Origin: Saccharothrix sp. NRRL B-16314 | GTDB taxonomy: Bacteria > Actinomycetota > Actinomycetes > Mycobacteriales > Pseudonocardiaceae | Direction of reading: 5' to 3' | Length of the DNA: 64,000 bases | Assembly (NCBI RefSeq): GCF_000716595.1 | Contig: NZ_JNXC01000016.1 | Coordinates: forward strand, 79,784 to 143,783 | Shown here: positions 50,532 through 58,968 of the stretch, in pieces | Layout of the letters: every line of letters begins with the position of its first letter | Position numbering within the stretch: position 1 is the first letter of the stretch | Translations under genes and position numbers: made by a program | The notes under the pieces: model-generated | Database searches by the model: none | Seen by the model: the letters and a program-made list of their open reading frames with translations, nothing else | Told to the model about the DNA's origin: nothing

Positions 50532-51047
50532 GGGGCGGCCGTAGAGGCCCGGGTAGCCGGAACCGGCGAAGTACGCCGCGAAGGGTCGGATCAGCGCGGC
50601 GCGCGGGATCAGGGCGCCGTCGCGTTCCAGGGTCTGCTGGATCGCCGCCTGGTGGCCGGGGTGCGCGCCGAGCACCACGATGACCTCGGCGACGTGCTCG
50701 GCCTTGACCGAGGCGCCGATCGGGGCGAGGCACTCGCGCACGGCCACCGCGTCGGCGTCGGCGATCAGTCGGCCCACTTCGGCCCTCCGGCACGGGTCCG
50801 CGGCCAACGCCGCGGCCAATCGCGGCACCTCCGCCTCGTTCCGGTCGCCGAACTCCGCGAGCAGCGCCAGCACCTCGTACGCGGTCCGGACCCGTTCGGC
50901 CCCGATCGACGTCGGCTCGACGCGGAACACGCGCACCAGCCGCTCCGCCACCGCCACCACGTCCCGCCGCCGCACGACGCCGTCCGCGTTGGAGTCGAAC
51001 AGCCGCAGTCGGCGGGCGAATCGTCCGACGAGGTCACCGTCGCCCAT
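50529..51047 (-). CDS. EF-hand calcium-binding protein (calerythrin-like)
   Basis: 172 aa from ATG 51047 (GAGG 7 nt upstream). One canonical EF-hand loop lies near the N-terminus: RLFDSNADGVVRRRDVV, with Asp/Asn/Asp at positions 1, 3 and 5, Gly at 6 and Asp at 12, the last replacing the usual Glu. The helical remainder resembles the four-hand calerythrin/CabD family of actinomycetes, including the closing IRPFAAYFAGSGYPGLYG, a decayed fourth loop. It is probably a calcium buffer or sensor. Only one or two sites look able to bind calcium. Confidence 0.85.
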   Translation of the reverse strand: MGDGDLVGRFARRLRLFDSNADGVVRRRDVVAVAERLVRVFRVEPTSIGAERVRTAYEVLALLAEFGDRNEAEVPRLAAALAADPCRRAEVGRLIADADAVAVRECLAPIGASVKAEHVAEVIVVLGAHPGHQAAIQQTLERDGALIPRAALIRPFAAYFAGSGYPGLYGRP

Positions 51048-51271
51048 GACGAACCTCAAAGTGATCCGTAGTGCACCTGTATCGATGCTAGCGGCAACAA
51101 CCCGTCGCACCACTTCCCGAAAGGATGAACACGTTCGTGCGTCGACGCGTGCGAGGCGCACTCGTCACCGCACGGCTTGCCGACCATGTGGCCCTGTTCC
51201 GGCAGCCCGGACCCCGGCAGACTGGACACCGGCGGCGCTTCCCCCGTTGCCCGACACCAGGGGGAACGAGC

Positions 51272-52096
51272 ATGAGCAGGTACCGGGCGGCACTGGCCGC
51301 CGCCGCACGAGGCTGGCCCGTGGTGCCGTTGCGCCCGCACGGGAAGGTGCCCGCCCTGCGCGGCTGGGCCGACGAGGCGACGCTGGACCGGGACCGGATC
51401 AGGCACTGGTGGTCGCGCCGCGCCTACAACGTCGGCATCGCGTGCGGCCCGGCCGGGTTGCTGGTGGTCGACCTCGACGTCCCGCACGGCCGGGAGGCGT
51501 TCGCCCGCCGCGCCTGGCAGCACGGCGCGGAAGACCCGCGTGACACCTACACGGTCGCCACCCCCAGCGGGGGAGAGCACCGCTACTTCCGCGCGCCGGA
51601 CGTGCCGCTGGGCAACACCGTCGGCCGGATCGCGCCGCACGTCGACACCAGGAGCGTCGGCGGGTACGTCGTGGCGGCCGGTTCGCTGCTCGGCCCCCAC
51701 CGGTACCGGGTGCTGCGGGACGTCCCGGTCGCGCCCGCACCGGAGTGGCTGGTCGCCGTGCTGACCCCGCCGCCCCGTGAAGACCTCCCGATCCCCAGCC
51801 AACGCCGCCCCTCGCCACGCCGGGTCGACGCCTACCGCGCCGCCGCTGTGGACGGCGAGGTGGAACGCGTCCGCGAAGCCAGACCGGGCGGACGCGCGCA
51901 CACCGTGTTCACCGCCGCGTGCCGGCTCGGCGAACTGGTCGGCGCGGGGTGGCTGGACGAGGCGACCGCGACCGCACTCCTGCTCGCCGCCGCGTCGACG
52001 CACAACGGCACCGAGGGCTGGACCGAGCGGGAAGCGCTGCACCACATCGGGAACGGCATCGCGCTCGGCCGCCGCCAGCCCCGCGTGCTGCGCTGA
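51272..52096 (+). CDS. Bifunctional primase/polymerase (Prim-Pol) domain protein
   Basis: 274 aa from ATG 51272 (GGGGGAA 6 nt upstream). The N-terminal 170 residues follow the Prim-Pol (archaeo-eukaryotic primase) pattern: AALAAAARGWPVVPLRPHGKVP, NVGIACGPAGLLVVDLDVPHG (catalytic D-x-D), TPSGGEHRYFRAP (metal/nucleotide His) and GGYVVAAGSLL. The C-terminus (RAHTVFTAACRLGELVGAGW ... REALHHIGNGIALG) is the small helical domain usual in plasmid and chromosomal actinomycete copies. No helicase or replication gene adjoins it. It ends 3 bp from the convergent LigD polymerase-domain gene. Confidence 0.9.
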   Translation: MSRYRAALAAAARGWPVVPLRPHGKVPALRGWADEATLDRDRIRHWWSRRAYNVGIACGPAGLLVVDLDVPHGREAFARRAWQHGAEDPRDTYTVATPSGGEHRYFRAPDVPLGNTVGRIAPHVDTRSVGGYVVAAGSLLGPHRYRVLRDVPVAPAPEWLVAVLTPPPREDLPIPSQRRPSPRRVDAYRAAAVDGEVERVREARPGGRAHTVFTAACRLGELVGAGWLDEATATALLLAAASTHNGTEGWTEREALHHIGNGIALGRRQPRVLR

Positions 52097-52099
52097 CGC

Positions 52100-53044
52100 T
52101 CACTCCTCGGGCACGTCCTCGCCGTCCCGGTCCGCCCACTCCAGCAACGGCTCCAGCGAGAACACCGCGTCGTCGATCCCGGCGTGCAGGTCGCCCAGCT
52201 CGGCGAACCGGGCGGGCACCGTGGCGATGGTGAAATCACGCGGTTCCAGCGAGTCGATCTCGTCCCACCGCACCGGCGTGGACACGGTCGCCTCCGCCAC
52301 GCCCCGCACCGAATAGGCCGCGGCGATCGTGTGGTCACGGGCGTTCTGGTTGTAGTCGACGAACAAGCTGCTCGGGTCGCGGTCCCGCCGCCACCACGCC
52401 GTCGTCACGTCGTCCGGCGCGCGCCGCTCCACCTCCCGCGCGAACGCCAACGCCGCCCGCCGCACGTCCGTGAAACCCCACTCGGGCTTGATCCGCACGT
52501 AGACGTGCATCCCGGACCCGCCCGAGGTCTTCGGCCAGCCCACCGCGCCCAGCTCGTCCAGCACCTCGCGCGCCACGTGGGCGACCCGCCGCACCCGGTC
52601 GAACGGGCAGTCCGGCATCGGGTCGAGGTCGATCCGCCACTCGTCCGGCTTCTCGGTGTCGGACCGCCGCGAGTTCCACGGGTGGAACTCCACCGTCGAC
52701 ATCTGCACCGCCCACACCACGTCCGCCACGTCGGCCACGCACAGCTCGTCGGCGTGCCGGTTGTACCGGGGGAAGTGCACCCGGACGGTCGGCACCCACG
52801 GCGGCGCGCCCTGCGGCAGCCGCTTCTGGTGCACCTTCTCGCCCGTCACCCCGGACGGGAAGCGGTGCATCATGCACGGCCGGTCGCGCAGGGCGCGCAC
52901 GATGCCGTCGCCGACCGACAGGTAGTACCGGGCGAGGTCGAGCTTGGTCTCCCCGCGGGCGGGGAAGTAGACGCGATCCGGGTTCGAGATCCGCACGACG
53001 CGGTCCCCGACCTCCAGTTCCACCGAAGGCACCTTTCCGGCCAT
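52100..53044 (-). CDS. ligD: LigD-type polymerase-domain protein (NHEJ polymerase)
   Basis: 314 aa covering only the LigD polymerase domain. DRVYFPARGETKLDLARYY opens the family. RIDLDPMPDCPFDRVR supplies the catalytic D-x-D, KTSGGSGMHVYVRI the nucleotide-binding loop, and VDYNQNARDHTIAAAYSVR a conserved basic motif. There is no ligase or nuclease domain and no ku gene here, as is common in actinomycetes that encode the parts separately. The role would be templated or ribonucleotide addition at broken ends. TAGGTT (53051-53056) ends 6 nt before the ATG (leaderless). Confidence 0.93.
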   Translation of the reverse strand: MAGKVPSVELEVGDRVVRISNPDRVYFPARGETKLDLARYYLSVGDGIVRALRDRPCMMHRFPSGVTGEKVHQKRLPQGAPPWVPTVRVHFPRYNRHADELCVADVADVVWAVQMSTVEFHPWNSRRSDTEKPDEWRIDLDPMPDCPFDRVRRVAHVAREVLDELGAVGWPKTSGGSGMHVYVRIKPEWGFTDVRRAALAFAREVERRAPDDVTTAWWRRDRDPSSLFVDYNQNARDHTIAAAYSVRGVAEATVSTPVRWDEIDSLEPRDFTIATVPARFAELGDLHAGIDDAVFSLEPLLEWADRDGEDVPEE

Positions 53045-53072
53045 GCGGGCAACCTAACCCGGATCGCGCCGA

Positions 53073-54185
53073 TCAGCGCGTCACCAGCCTCCGTTCCCGG
53101 GCCGAGACGGCGATCGCGGTGGCGGCCACGGTGATGACGGCGCCCACGAGAGGGACGACCGGGGCGTCGACCGCGCCACCGAGCACACCGGCGCCCGCGA
53201 TGCCCGCGTAAATGGCGGACGCGTTCAGGGCGAGCAGGAGGTTCGCCCGGTCCGGGTCCACCGCCACCAGTGCCGCGAACAGGGGCGGGTTGAACGCCCA
53301 GAACAACGCGCCCCACGCCGCCATCACGAAGAACGCGGCCGACCCTGCCAGCGCGGCCGGCAGCAGCACGAGCACCGCCGCGCAGCCGCCCAGCGCCACC
53401 AGCAACGGCGTGCGCGGACCGTGGCGGTCCGCGGCCAGGCCGCCGATCGCGTTGCCCAGCACCCCGCCGACGCCGTAGGCGAGCAGGTGCCCGCCGTCCA
53501 CCGCCCGGCCGGTGATCGGACCGAGGTAGCCGTACACGCTGAACGTGGCCAGGCACGCCAGCAGCGACACGGCGAGCAGCCGCCGCACCGGTGGGTCGGC
53601 CAGCGGCGCCAGCCGTTGCCGGAACCCCGACACCGGACCGGGGTGTACCCGCGGCACCGCGACCCGCACCACCAGGGCCGCCGCCAGGCACAACGCCGCC
53701 ACCAGCACGAACGCCGCCCGGTAGCCGTGCAGGTCGGCGACGAACCGCCCGGCCGGCACCCCGAGCAGGGTGGCCGCGGTCAGGCCGCCGGTCACCACGG
53801 CCATCGCCCTCGCCCTGTGGTCCGGGTCGAGCCCGGCGGCGACCGCGGTGGCCGCCGGGGTGGCCAGCGCCGCGCCGCACGCCGTGAGCACGCGGGCGAC
53901 CAGCAGGAGGTCGAACGTCGGGGCGAGCGCCGCGCCGACGTTGCCCAGCGCGGCGACCAGCAGTGCCGTCACCAGCAGGGTCCGCCGTTCGACGCGTGCG
54001 GTCAGGACCGCCAGCAGCGGCGACCCGATCGCGTACGCGAGGGCGAAGGCGGTGATCGTCCGGCCCGCCTCTCCCGCGGTGACCCCGTGGTCGACGGCGA
54101 TCTCGGTCAGCACCGCCGCGACGACGTACCCGCTGGACCCCGCCGCCACCGTCGTCGCGGCGAGAGCGGAGGTCCGGGCGCGCAT
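53073..54185 (-). CDS. MFS transporter, 12-TM DHA1/AraJ type
   Basis: 370 aa. The ATG overlaps the stop of the upstream gene by 1 nt (TGATG), so the two are coupled. TM1 TTVAAGSSGYVVAAVLTEIA, motif A-like LTARVERRTLLVTALL, RVLTACGAALATPAATAVAA, and PDHRARAMAVVTGGLTAATLLGVPAG (motif C region). It resembles sugar-efflux or chloramphenicol-type exporters. The second half repeats the pattern (GGLAADRHGPRTPLLVALGG). Substrate unknown. Confidence 0.9.
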   Translation of the reverse strand: MRARTSALAATTVAAGSSGYVVAAVLTEIAVDHGVTAGEAGRTITAFALAYAIGSPLLAVLTARVERRTLLVTALLVAALGNVGAALAPTFDLLLVARVLTACGAALATPAATAVAAGLDPDHRARAMAVVTGGLTAATLLGVPAGRFVADLHGYRAAFVLVAALCLAAALVVRVAVPRVHPGPVSGFRQRLAPLADPPVRRLLAVSLLACLATFSVYGYLGPITGRAVDGGHLLAYGVGGVLGNAIGGLAADRHGPRTPLLVALGGCAAVLVLLPAALAGSAAFFVMAAWGALFWAFNPPLFAALVAVDPDRANLLLALNASAIYAGIAGAGVLGGAVDAPVVPLVGAVITVAATAIAVSARERRLVTR

Positions 54186-54799
54186 CACGACACCAGGCGT
54201 GGCGGTGCCGGGGGCAGGTGGAACGACAGGTCGGGTGGCCGGCGGCCGGTGAACGCCGCCCGGTAGACCGTCTCCCGGACCAGCGCCACGGGTCGGCCGG
54301 CGCTGAGCAGGGTGGCCTGGCACCACAGCGCGGGGACGTCGTCGGGCGCGTCGGGCAGCGGGTCGGCGAAGTCGGGGTCGTCGGGCGCGCGGGTGGTGGT
54401 GGCGTAGTGCGTGGCGCGGCGGGCGTCGGCGACCAGCACGCCGAGCGGGACGTAACCCTTCGCGAGGTCTTCGCGTCCGGTTTCGTCCAGCTCCAGCGCC
54501 CGCCGGTGCACCAGGGCGGTGATCGCGGCGAGGCGGGGGCCTTGATCGCCCAGGTGCGGGACCAGGTAGCCCTCGCGCCGGGTGACGGTGGTGTGCGGCG
54601 GCAAGCCGAGCAGGTGGGCCTGGCGCGGGGTGAGGGAGTGCGGGACGTCGGGTTGCCGGGGATCGCGGCGCAGGCGGTAGCCCACCCACAGGGACAGCAC
54701 CCGGGTGAACGGGACGGGCACGTCGCGGAGGAACCGGGCCATCGTCTCGGCACGGGCGGACGCGTCGCCCGCGCGAGCGGCGGGAACAGAGTGGATCAT
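54185..54799 (-). CDS. Unrecognised 204-aa protein, possibly chorismate-lyase/UTRA-like fold
   Basis: Starts at ATG 54799, 10 nt after GGGAGG, and overlaps the MFS gene. I do not recognise it. Features: helical N-terminus (ETMARFLRDVPVPFTRVLSLWVGYRL), then TVTRREGYLVPHLGDQGPRL, LAKGYVPLGVLVADARRATHY, and WCQATLLSAGRPVALVRETVY. The Arg-rich ARR ... GRPVALVRE pattern is reminiscent of UbiC/UTRA ligand-binding folds, where Arg binds a carboxylate and Glu acts on it, but the match is weak. Coupling to the exporter suggests a shared small-molecule substrate. Confidence 0.6.
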   Translation of the reverse strand: MIHSVPAARAGDASARAETMARFLRDVPVPFTRVLSLWVGYRLRRDPRQPDVPHSLTPRQAHLLGLPPHTTVTRREGYLVPHLGDQGPRLAAITALVHRRALELDETGREDLAKGYVPLGVLVADARRATHYATTTRAPDDPDFADPLPDAPDDVPALWCQATLLSAGRPVALVRETVYRAAFTGRRPPDLSFHLPPAPPRLVS

Positions 54800-55081
54800 G
54801 CTGGGTGCACCTCCCGGTGAGGCCGCACGTCGTTGTGCGGGCATCGGTGCGATGCACCCACGATGAGGCCGCAGTGATGCGGAGACATCGGTCGAGTGAC
54901 GGAGGAGATCACGGTTCGAGTCCACAGTGGACTGTGCGGGCCACTCGGGTCCACCCCGGTGGCCGATGGCCTTCACCCGGCCTCGCACCACGACCCGCGC
55001 AACCCTCCGGCGGAACCCCCGAACACGGTCAAGCCGCTGTCCTGGCCGTCCGTGCGGTCCTGGCCGTCCGCCCGGTGGGGA

Positions 55082-55405
55082 TCAGTGCATCCCCGACCAG
55101 GCGATCACGAACAGCGCGACCAGCGCGATGGCGATCAGCACCCCCAGGGTGCCCGCGAGGATCATGCCCGTGCCGACCGAGGTCCACGGCGGCCGGGCGG
55201 CCTTGAGCACCGCCCCCACCACGACGGCGCCGAACGCGACACCGAGGAACGCGTACGCGTATTCGCCGCCCTGCCAGCCGAGGGCGTCGAAGGACCGGGC
55301 CTGGTACGCCGCCACCACCGCCAGGAGCAGCGCGAACGGCACGAGGAAACCCGTGAACGCCACACCCGGGCGCTTGGGTCGTCGCTGCTGGTCGAGATCT
55401 TCCAC
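55082..55405 (-). CDS. Small three-TM membrane protein
   Basis: 107 aa from GTG 55405, 9 nt after GGGGAG. An in-frame ATG at 55441 lacks a site. Three hydrophobic segments: AFTGFLVPFALLLAVVAAYQ, AYAFLGVAFGAVVVGAVL and MILAGTLGVLIAIALVALFV. It has the look of a conserved actinobacterial membrane protein with no known function. The 54800-55081 gap upstream of the coupled pair holds only a GTCCACAGTGGAC palindrome (54920-54932). Confidence 0.6.
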   Translation of the reverse strand: MEDLDQQRRPKRPGVAFTGFLVPFALLLAVVAAYQARSFDALGWQGGEYAYAFLGVAFGAVVVGAVLKAARPPWTSVGTGMILAGTLGVLIAIALVALFVIAWSGMH

Positions 55406-55468
55406 CAGCCCAGTCTCCCCGCCCGGCCGGCGACGGCGCATGAGTACGACTACGCGTCGTGCCGGCAG

Positions 55469-56335
55469 TCAGCTCTCGACCGGGCGCGACGCCAGCCACA
55501 GCTGGTGCTCCCGGCTGATCGCCTCCTCCGCGTCCGCCACCGCCGCGTCCCACGACGCCTCGTCCGCGTCGAGCAGCTTGATCCGCACCAGCACCAGCTC
55601 ACGCGCGGCCAACGAGTAGCTGGTGGCCAGGGTCGAGTGCCGGCGCGTCCCGAGCCACGCCGCGCCGCTCGCCAGGGCCGCCGCGAGCATGCCGGACAGG
55701 TCGACCTCCCACAGGCCGAACGCCCGCCCGCCCGCGAGCACCACGGCCAGCACCTCGCCGACGATCAGCGCCGTCCGCCACTGCACCGCCCGCAGCCGGT
55801 TGACCGCCGCCCGCTCCGTGTACCACGTCTTCTGCGCCTGGAGGCGGTTCTCCAGGTACACCTCCCGGCGCTGTTCGAACGGCGCCGCGCGCAGCTTCGT
55901 CATCGCGGCCGTGGCGAACGGGTCGTCGCTCTCCAGCGGCAGTCGCGGACCGCCCTGCGCGATCACCTCGTTCACGCGTTCCTGCAACAGGGTCCGAGGC
56001 CGCGCCACCTCGGCCGAGAACGGCGCACCGGCCACCGCGTACCGCCAGGCCAACGTTCTGATCGACTCGGCGACGGCGCGCCCGGCGTACCACTCGCGCT
56101 CGGGCTGCTGCGTCCACAGCAGGATCTCCACCACCAGCGCCACCGAGAACGCGACCAGCGCCAAGGCGGCCCACGGGTGGAAGTTGTCGGCGAGCTTCCA
56201 CTCCAGCGCGCCACCGAGACCTGCCGCGATGGCGCTGAACAGCCGGATCCTGCTCCACGTCAGCGTCAACCGCTGACCGCGCTGCGAGGCGGTGTCGGCA
56301 TCGTGGAAGAAGCCGGGCAAATCGGCGTCGGTCAT
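55469..56335 (-). CDS. DUF4231/SLATT-like membrane protein with two 2-TM units
   Basis: 288 aa from ATG 56335. Two similar halves each consist of an amphipathic helix and a pair of membrane spans. The first is RIRLFSAIAAGLGGALEWKL with ALALVAFSVALVVEILLW, then a long charged region. The second is QWRTALIVGEVLAVVLAGG with GMLAAALASGAAWLGTRRHS, then YSLAARELVLVRIKLL. This fits DUF4231 and SLATT-type proteins, the predicted pore-forming effectors of nucleotide-signalled defence systems. No cyclase or SLOG/SMODS gene is nearby, so a defence role is unproven. Confidence 0.72.
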   Translation of the reverse strand: MTDADLPGFFHDADTASQRGQRLTLTWSRIRLFSAIAAGLGGALEWKLADNFHPWAALALVAFSVALVVEILLWTQQPEREWYAGRAVAESIRTLAWRYAVAGAPFSAEVARPRTLLQERVNEVIAQGGPRLPLESDDPFATAAMTKLRAAPFEQRREVYLENRLQAQKTWYTERAAVNRLRAVQWRTALIVGEVLAVVLAGGRAFGLWEVDLSGMLAAALASGAAWLGTRRHSTLATSYSLAARELVLVRIKLLDADEASWDAAVADAEEAISREHQLWLASRPVES

Positions 56336-56428
56336 GCGCCTCCATCCATGGCACCGGAGAACACGATCATTCCACCGGGTGCGCCACGGACCGCCGAACC
56401 ACGCGGACCCATTGTCCGCCAATGCATC

Positions 56429-56492
56429 GGCCGTGCCGCACCCCCTCCGAGTGAACCACCGAGGTCCACGTCGAAGGCGGTGCGGCACGGCC
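56429..56492. terminator. Long inverted repeat after the PL11 gene
   Basis: A 14-bp perfect stem (GGCCGTGCCGCACC with its complement at 56479-56492) separated by 36 nt. It lies between the PL11 stop (56515) and the SLATT-like gene, and could end PL11 transcription. Confidence 0.45.
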
Positions 56493-56514
56493 GCATCACG
56501 CCGATGGACGCCGC

Positions 56515-58785
56515 CTAGCGCGGAACCTTCGACCAGTCGGTGTCCGAACCCAGGTAGAAGCCGGTGTACGCGGGCTGGTTGTACGCCGTCTGCTGGCGTG
56601 CGACGTCGACCCGGTACTGCGGGTCGTGCATCAGGGTGTAGAGCTTGTGGCCGGTGACCTCGGTGCTGAGGTGGATCCGCAACGCCGAGCTGTCCGCCGT
56701 GCGCACCACCAACTCCTCGCGCCAGTCACCGAACACGTCGGCCACCAGCGACGGGTTGCCCTTGGTGCCGTTGTTGGTCAGCGTGCCCGTCGCCGTGAGC
56801 AGGGTGCCGCGCCGCCAGTCCTTGATCGACGGGGTCACGGTCTGCGCGCCGTCCACGATCTGCGTGGTCAGGTCCGCCGCCCAGCGGATGCTGGCGTTCG
56901 TGCCGGGGATGGCGGTCGACAGCGGACGCCCGTCTGCCGACCACAAGCCCACCGCGCCCGAACCTCCCGGCACCGACGCCCACGTCTCCAGGCCCGGCTC
57001 GTCCGGCAGCACGTCACCGACCATGCCGCGTCCGGTGTCCCGGCCGGTGTACCCGCCGTAGAGCACCTCGCCGGTGGCCGCGTCGCGCAGGGAGTAGCCG
57101 TAGGGCGCGAACGTCCCGCCCTCGTGCACCATGTGGATCTCCAGCCCCGGTCGGGCCGGGTCGATGTCCGTCACGTGCAACGCGTCGCCGTGCCCGAGTC
57201 GCGCCACCGCGCCCGGGTCGGCGCTGCCCGGCGGCAGCACGTCCGACGAGCTGTACAGGAGCTTGCCGTCGTGGTCGATGGTCGCGGCACCGTACACGAT
57301 CTCGTGCTTGCCGTCGCCGTCCACGTCCGCCGCGCTCAACGAGTGCGCGCCCTGCGTGGCCAGCGAGCCGTACTCCGGCGACGTGCCGTCACGGCCGTGG
57401 ACGGGGAAGTTGAACGGGTTGCTCATCGTCACCCACCCGCTGTCCACGAACCAGTCCTTCGTCAGCTTGTGGCCGTTCCACCGGTACGCCGCCAGCGTCG
57501 TCCGCGTGTAGTAGCCGCGGGCGAACACCGCCGACGCGTTCTTGCCGTCCAGGTACGCGACACCGGCGAGGAACCGGTCCACCCGGTTGCCCGGCTCGAT
57601 CCGACCCAGCGCGTAGTCGCCCCACATGAGGCCGTCGTCGTGCCGACCCGGCTCGTACCGCACCGTCTCCAGCTCACGGCCGGACTTCCCGTCGAACACG
57701 GTCAGGTACTCCGGGCCGTCCACGACGAAGCCGGCGAACGCCCGGAGGTTGTTGCGTGCGCTGCGACTCGGCGCGTACACGTCGATGAAGTGGTCCGCCA
57801 GCGCGCGGGCGTCCACATCGGACAGCGGGTAGTCGTACCGCGGCTCGATGCCGAACGCCTGCTCCACCGTCGCGGGCCAGGTGCCGGCCACCACCTCGGG
57901 GTGCCGGTGCCAGCCGCGGAACATCTCCACCACGTGCTCGTAGTAGCCCGCGGCGCTGAGCCGGTAGTCGTCGCTGTGCGCGTAACCGGCGCGGACGTCC
58001 TCGCGCGGCATGGTCACGTGCCGCTCCGACGTCACGTTCCCGTGCCGGTCGTAGGACGTCACCTTGGTGCCGGGCGCGGTCTTCATCATCATCTCCGAGC
58101 GGCCGTCGCCGTCGAAGTCGTAGACCAGGAACTGCGTGTAGTGCGCGCCCGAGCGGATGTTCACGCCCAGGTCGACGCGGTGCAGCAGGGTGCCGTCGAT
58201 CCGGTACGTGTCGACGTACGTCGGTCCCGTGTACCCGACCTGCGAGACGTCCTTGGAGTTGGACGGGTCCCACTTGACCACGTACTCGTAGCTGCCGTCG
58301 CCGTCCACGTCGCCGACGCTCACGTCGTTGGCCGAGTACGTGTACGCCTCACCGGTCGGCGTCACGCCGTCGGCGGGCTTGCGCAGCGGCAGGTCGTAGG
58401 ACCCGCCCGCCCACGGCGTCACGGGCTTGGTGAGATCGCCCTGCCGGCCGCGGACCACCGGGGCGACCCGGTACTCCGAGCCGCCTTCCGGGTCGAGGTA
58501 GTTGGTGCTGTCGGTGACGGTGGCGATCTTCCGGCCGTCGCGGTAGACCGCGAACGCCGGACCGTCGAGGCCGGTGCCGGTGTGGCCGGTGGCCTCGTGG
58601 CGCAGCAGCCGCCAGCTCAGGTGCACGCCGGCGGCGGTGCGCGCGGCGACGAGGCCGCGGTCGAGGCGTTCCAGCCGCGGTCCGCCGGGTGAGGCCTCGG
58701 TCGGGGAGGTCGCCGAGGCGGGTGCTGTGGACAGCACTATCGCGAGTGCCGTCAGGACGGCGAACAGGGGTCTGACGCGGGTCAT
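56515..58785 (-). CDS. Secreted rhamnogalacturonan lyase (PL11)
   Basis: 756 aa from ATG 58785 (GGAGG 7 nt upstream). A signal peptide of about 26 residues ends in APASA. PL11 layout: an N-terminal fibronectin-like part (RLERLDRGLVAARTAAGVHLSWRLL), then a beta-propeller with calcium loops (NDVSVGDVDGDGSYEYVVKWDPSNSKD, VYDFDGDGRSEMMMKTAPGT, AADVDGDGKHEIVYGA). RSGAHYTQFLVYD and MHDPQYRVDVARQQTAYNQP are highly conserved in PL11. It cleaves the rhamnogalacturonan-I backbone by beta-elimination. There is no binding module. A LacI-type dyad (58841-58853) lies 55 bp before the ATG. Confidence 0.95.
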   Translation of the reverse strand: MTRVRPLFAVLTALAIVLSTAPASATSPTEASPGGPRLERLDRGLVAARTAAGVHLSWRLLRHEATGHTGTGLDGPAFAVYRDGRKIATVTDSTNYLDPEGGSEYRVAPVVRGRQGDLTKPVTPWAGGSYDLPLRKPADGVTPTGEAYTYSANDVSVGDVDGDGSYEYVVKWDPSNSKDVSQVGYTGPTYVDTYRIDGTLLHRVDLGVNIRSGAHYTQFLVYDFDGDGRSEMMMKTAPGTKVTSYDRHGNVTSERHVTMPREDVRAGYAHSDDYRLSAAGYYEHVVEMFRGWHRHPEVVAGTWPATVEQAFGIEPRYDYPLSDVDARALADHFIDVYAPSRSARNNLRAFAGFVVDGPEYLTVFDGKSGRELETVRYEPGRHDDGLMWGDYALGRIEPGNRVDRFLAGVAYLDGKNASAVFARGYYTRTTLAAYRWNGHKLTKDWFVDSGWVTMSNPFNFPVHGRDGTSPEYGSLATQGAHSLSAADVDGDGKHEIVYGAATIDHDGKLLYSSSDVLPPGSADPGAVARLGHGDALHVTDIDPARPGLEIHMVHEGGTFAPYGYSLRDAATGEVLYGGYTGRDTGRGMVGDVLPDEPGLETWASVPGGSGAVGLWSADGRPLSTAIPGTNASIRWAADLTTQIVDGAQTVTPSIKDWRRGTLLTATGTLTNNGTKGNPSLVADVFGDWREELVVRTADSSALRIHLSTEVTGHKLYTLMHDPQYRVDVARQQTAYNQPAYTGFYLGSDTDWSKVPR

Positions 58786-58840
58786 GTGCGGGCCTCCAGG
58801 GAGCGCGACAGTGCGCGAGGTGCCTGATGACGCCACACCA

Positions 58841-58853
58841 TGAACCGTTTCAA
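58841..58853. promoter_or_regulatory. LacI-type dyad before the PL11 gene (TGAACCGTTTCAA)
   Basis: It matches the TTGAANCGNTTCAA dyad at 58938-58951 in all but one base. It lies between a possible -35 (TTGCCA, minus strand, 58860-58865) and -10 of the leftward PL11 gene. Confidence 0.6.
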
Positions 58854-58905
58854 CGCAATTGGCAAGAGTGGAGGACGGGGGCGTTTCGACGGTGGAACAG
58901 GACCC

Positions 58906-58951
58906 TTGACGTCCGTGACGGGGCTCACCTACGTTGGTTGAACCGATTCAA
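58906..58951 (+). promoter_or_regulatory. Promoter and LacI-type operator of the rhamnose operon
   Basis: TTGACG (58906-58911), 18 bp, TACGTT (58930-58935), then the operator TTGAACCGATTCAA (58938-58951) over the expected start site. It is a well-formed repressible promoter although its first gene is now a relic. Confidence 0.8.
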
Positions 58952-58968
58952 TCGAAGGGTGAGGGTGA

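Noticed and set aside
54905..54935. GGTTCGAGTCC, like a tRNA T-loop
   Set aside because: The flanks do not pair into a T-stem, and no acceptor, D- or anticodon arm can be drawn around it.
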